Of a stretch of DNA of 64,000 nucleotides, positions 62,987-64,000 are shown one piece after another. The DNA is from Vibrio aphrogenes. GTDB lineage: Bacteria > Pseudomonadota > Gammaproteobacteria > Enterobacterales > Vibrionaceae. The notes beneath the pieces were generated by a model. That model was not told where the DNA came from. It ran no database searches and worked only from the letters and a program-made list of their open reading frames with translations. The stretch spans positions 310,001-374,000 of the forward strand of contig NZ_AP018690.1 in assembly GCF_002157735.2 (NCBI RefSeq). Direction: 5' to 3'. The position numbers and the translations under genes were made by a program. Numbering within the stretch: position 1 is the stretch's first letter; each line of letters opens with the position of its first letter.

Positions 62987-63898
62987 ATGAAAAATACAGA
63001 ATTGAATCTTATCCCGATCTTTGTTGCCATTTATGAAGAGCAAAGCTTATCGAAAGCGGCGAAGAGATTATCTATTAGTCAACCCGCGGTCAGTAAAGCA
63101 TTAAAGCGATTACGTGAAGTCTATGAAGATCCGTTATTTAATCGTTCTATTAGTGGTGTGGAACCAACCACCTTTGCAATGGATATTTATCCTGCTTTTG
63201 AAGCCGCCTTGGCAAATTTTAATAGCACTTTATCTTCTTCACGTAACTTTGACCCTAAAACATCGAATAAAACCTTTTCTATCGCTTGCTTATCCGTCCT
63301 TGGATTTAATTGGTTAAGTGATTTAATTGAACTTATCCAGCAAACCGCGCCGTTTATTTCTTTAGAAGTCCACCCTTTATTTACCCAAGATTATGAAACC
63401 GATTTGAGATTACAACGCTATGATTTGATTATAGGCATTGCTCCGCATTCTCGTTCGATGTTGAAACATGAATTATTGGTAAAAGAGCAGGGGTGCGTAG
63501 TGTATAGTGACACTCACCCAAGATTAAATCATCAACATTTAGATAAAGAGGCGTTTTTTAATGAAGAGCATATTGCGATTTCTCGTTGGCAGGTGCGTAG
63601 AAGTTTGTTGAATAACGATCATATACATAATATTGATGAACGTAGAATTATCCACCGAGTGCCTGGCGCACCTGAAATGCTTTCTGTCATAGAGAAAACG
63701 GAGTGTATTGGACTTTTGCCTCAGTCGACGGTCGATTATTTTAAATCTTTATATAAAGTAAAAATTGCCCCATTGCCATTTGATAACGTTGATTTTGGGT
63801 TTTGCATTATATGGCACCCGAGTCGAACCAACGATACGGCTCATCAATGGTTACGAAAACAATTAAAGATTGCGGTGGAGCGTCGTAAAACAGAATAA
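62987..63898 (+). CDS. LysR-family regulator, LeuO-like
   Basis: The ATG at 62987 gives 303 residues; a TTG four codons upstream is an alternative. The N-terminus NTELNLIPIFVAIYEEQSLSKAAKRLSISQPAVSKALKRLREVYEDPLF is a LysR helix-turn-helix of the LeuO/NodD type, followed by an effector domain with KTFSIACLSVLGFNWL. LeuO-like regulators act globally on stress and silenced genes in vibrios. A short AACCG/CGGTT hairpin lies at 62914-62927 upstream. Targets are unknown; the divergent or downstream gene cannot be judged. Confidence 0.88.
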   Translation: MKNTELNLIPIFVAIYEEQSLSKAAKRLSISQPAVSKALKRLREVYEDPLFNRSISGVEPTTFAMDIYPAFEAALANFNSTLSSSRNFDPKTSNKTFSIACLSVLGFNWLSDLIELIQQTAPFISLEVHPLFTQDYETDLRLQRYDLIIGIAPHSRSMLKHELLVKEQGCVVYSDTHPRLNHQHLDKEAFFNEEHIAISRWQVRRSLLNNDHIHNIDERRIIHRVPGAPEMLSVIEKTECIGLLPQSTVDYFKSLYKVKIAPLPFDNVDFGFCIIWHPSRTNDTAHQWLRKQLKIAVERRKTE

Positions 63899-63944
63899 CT
63901 CATCGGATTGAGTACTCTTAGCCAATACTCTAAATGGATTTTAC

Positions 63945-64000
63945 ATGATAAAAACAGTACACCCTTGGTTCATCATGATATTTTTGGGCTTTTTATTGGT
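63945..64000 (+). CDS. Start of a membrane-protein gene, truncated by the window end
   Basis: An ATG at 63945 opens MIKTVHPWFIMIFLGFLL, a hydrophobic first helix, and the frame runs off the window. The ribosome site is weak. The family cannot be determined from 18 codons. Confidence 0.4.
   Translation, partial: MIKTVHPWFIMIFLGFLL

Overview
The window looks like a chromosomal segment of a Vibrionaceae gammaproteobacterium, probably Vibrio; I do not assign a species. The gene families (kbl-tdh beside a LysR gene, a DUF3541 protein, NorR/NnrS/Hcp/Hcr, an extra secDF pair, a moxR-Bat operon) and a remnant resembling a Vibrio integron repeat support this. It is almost entirely ordinary chromosomal coding sequence with moderate-to-low GC. 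The only mobile-element traces are a transposase fragment and a lone cassette-like gene between 9.6 and 10.7 kb.

Layout. 0-0.6 kb: end of an AzlCD branched-chain amino-acid exporter. 0.6-6.2 kb: DUF3541 protein, PHP phosphatase YcdX, LysR regulator divergent from kbl-tdh (threonine to glycine). 6.4-9.5 kb: small lipoprotein, TrhO tRNA hydroxylase, adenosine deaminase. 9.5-10.7 kb: accessory island. 10.7-17.9 kb: glyoxylate block with a GntR/FCD regulator, a GlcG/HbpS protein and malate synthase on the minus strand, divergent from gcl-hyi-glxR. 18.3-22.0 kb: RutR-like TetR regulator, MarC-type membrane protein, YegS-type lipid kinase, aromatic amino-acid permease. 22.3-28.6 kb: xdhABC-guaD purine catabolism. 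28.7-39.3 kb: outer-membrane barrel protein, phospholipase A, DUF1456 protein, an unrecognised zinc-ribbon-like protein, an HPP/CBS membrane protein, a YeeZ-like protein, a P-loop kinase, coniferyl-type aldehyde dehydrogenase, a DsbA/FrnE protein, pxpBC. 39.4-44.0 kb: YccS and helicase IV. 44.3-54.3 kb: nitric-oxide response (nnrS, norR, hcp-hcr) interrupted by a secreted protein of unknown function and a secDF pair. 54.3-55.9 kb: sulfatase. 56.3-62.8 kb: moxR-DUF58-DUF4381-batA-batB/C-batD. 63-64 kb: LeuO-like LysR regulator and the start of another gene.

How the genes fit together. Adenosine deaminase, guanine deaminase and xanthine dehydrogenase feed purines toward urate. Purine-ring degradation ends in glyoxylate, which Gcl/Hyi/GlxR take to glycerate and malate synthase takes to malate. 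The decamer TTGTATACAA occurs before both gcl and xdhA, so the GntR regulator at 10.7 kb may control both. For nitrosative stress, nnrS and hcp-hcr each carry a sigma-54 -24/-12 element preceded by a GATGT-N7-ACATC-type inverted repeat, which fits control by the NorR encoded between them.

The most unusual non-coding feature is a set of short tandem repeats (7, 16 and 19 bp units) in the gaps between genes, several touching stop codons. There is also a two-copy palindromic intergenic element. I found no CRISPR array, prophage, rRNA, tRNA or obvious new defence system.
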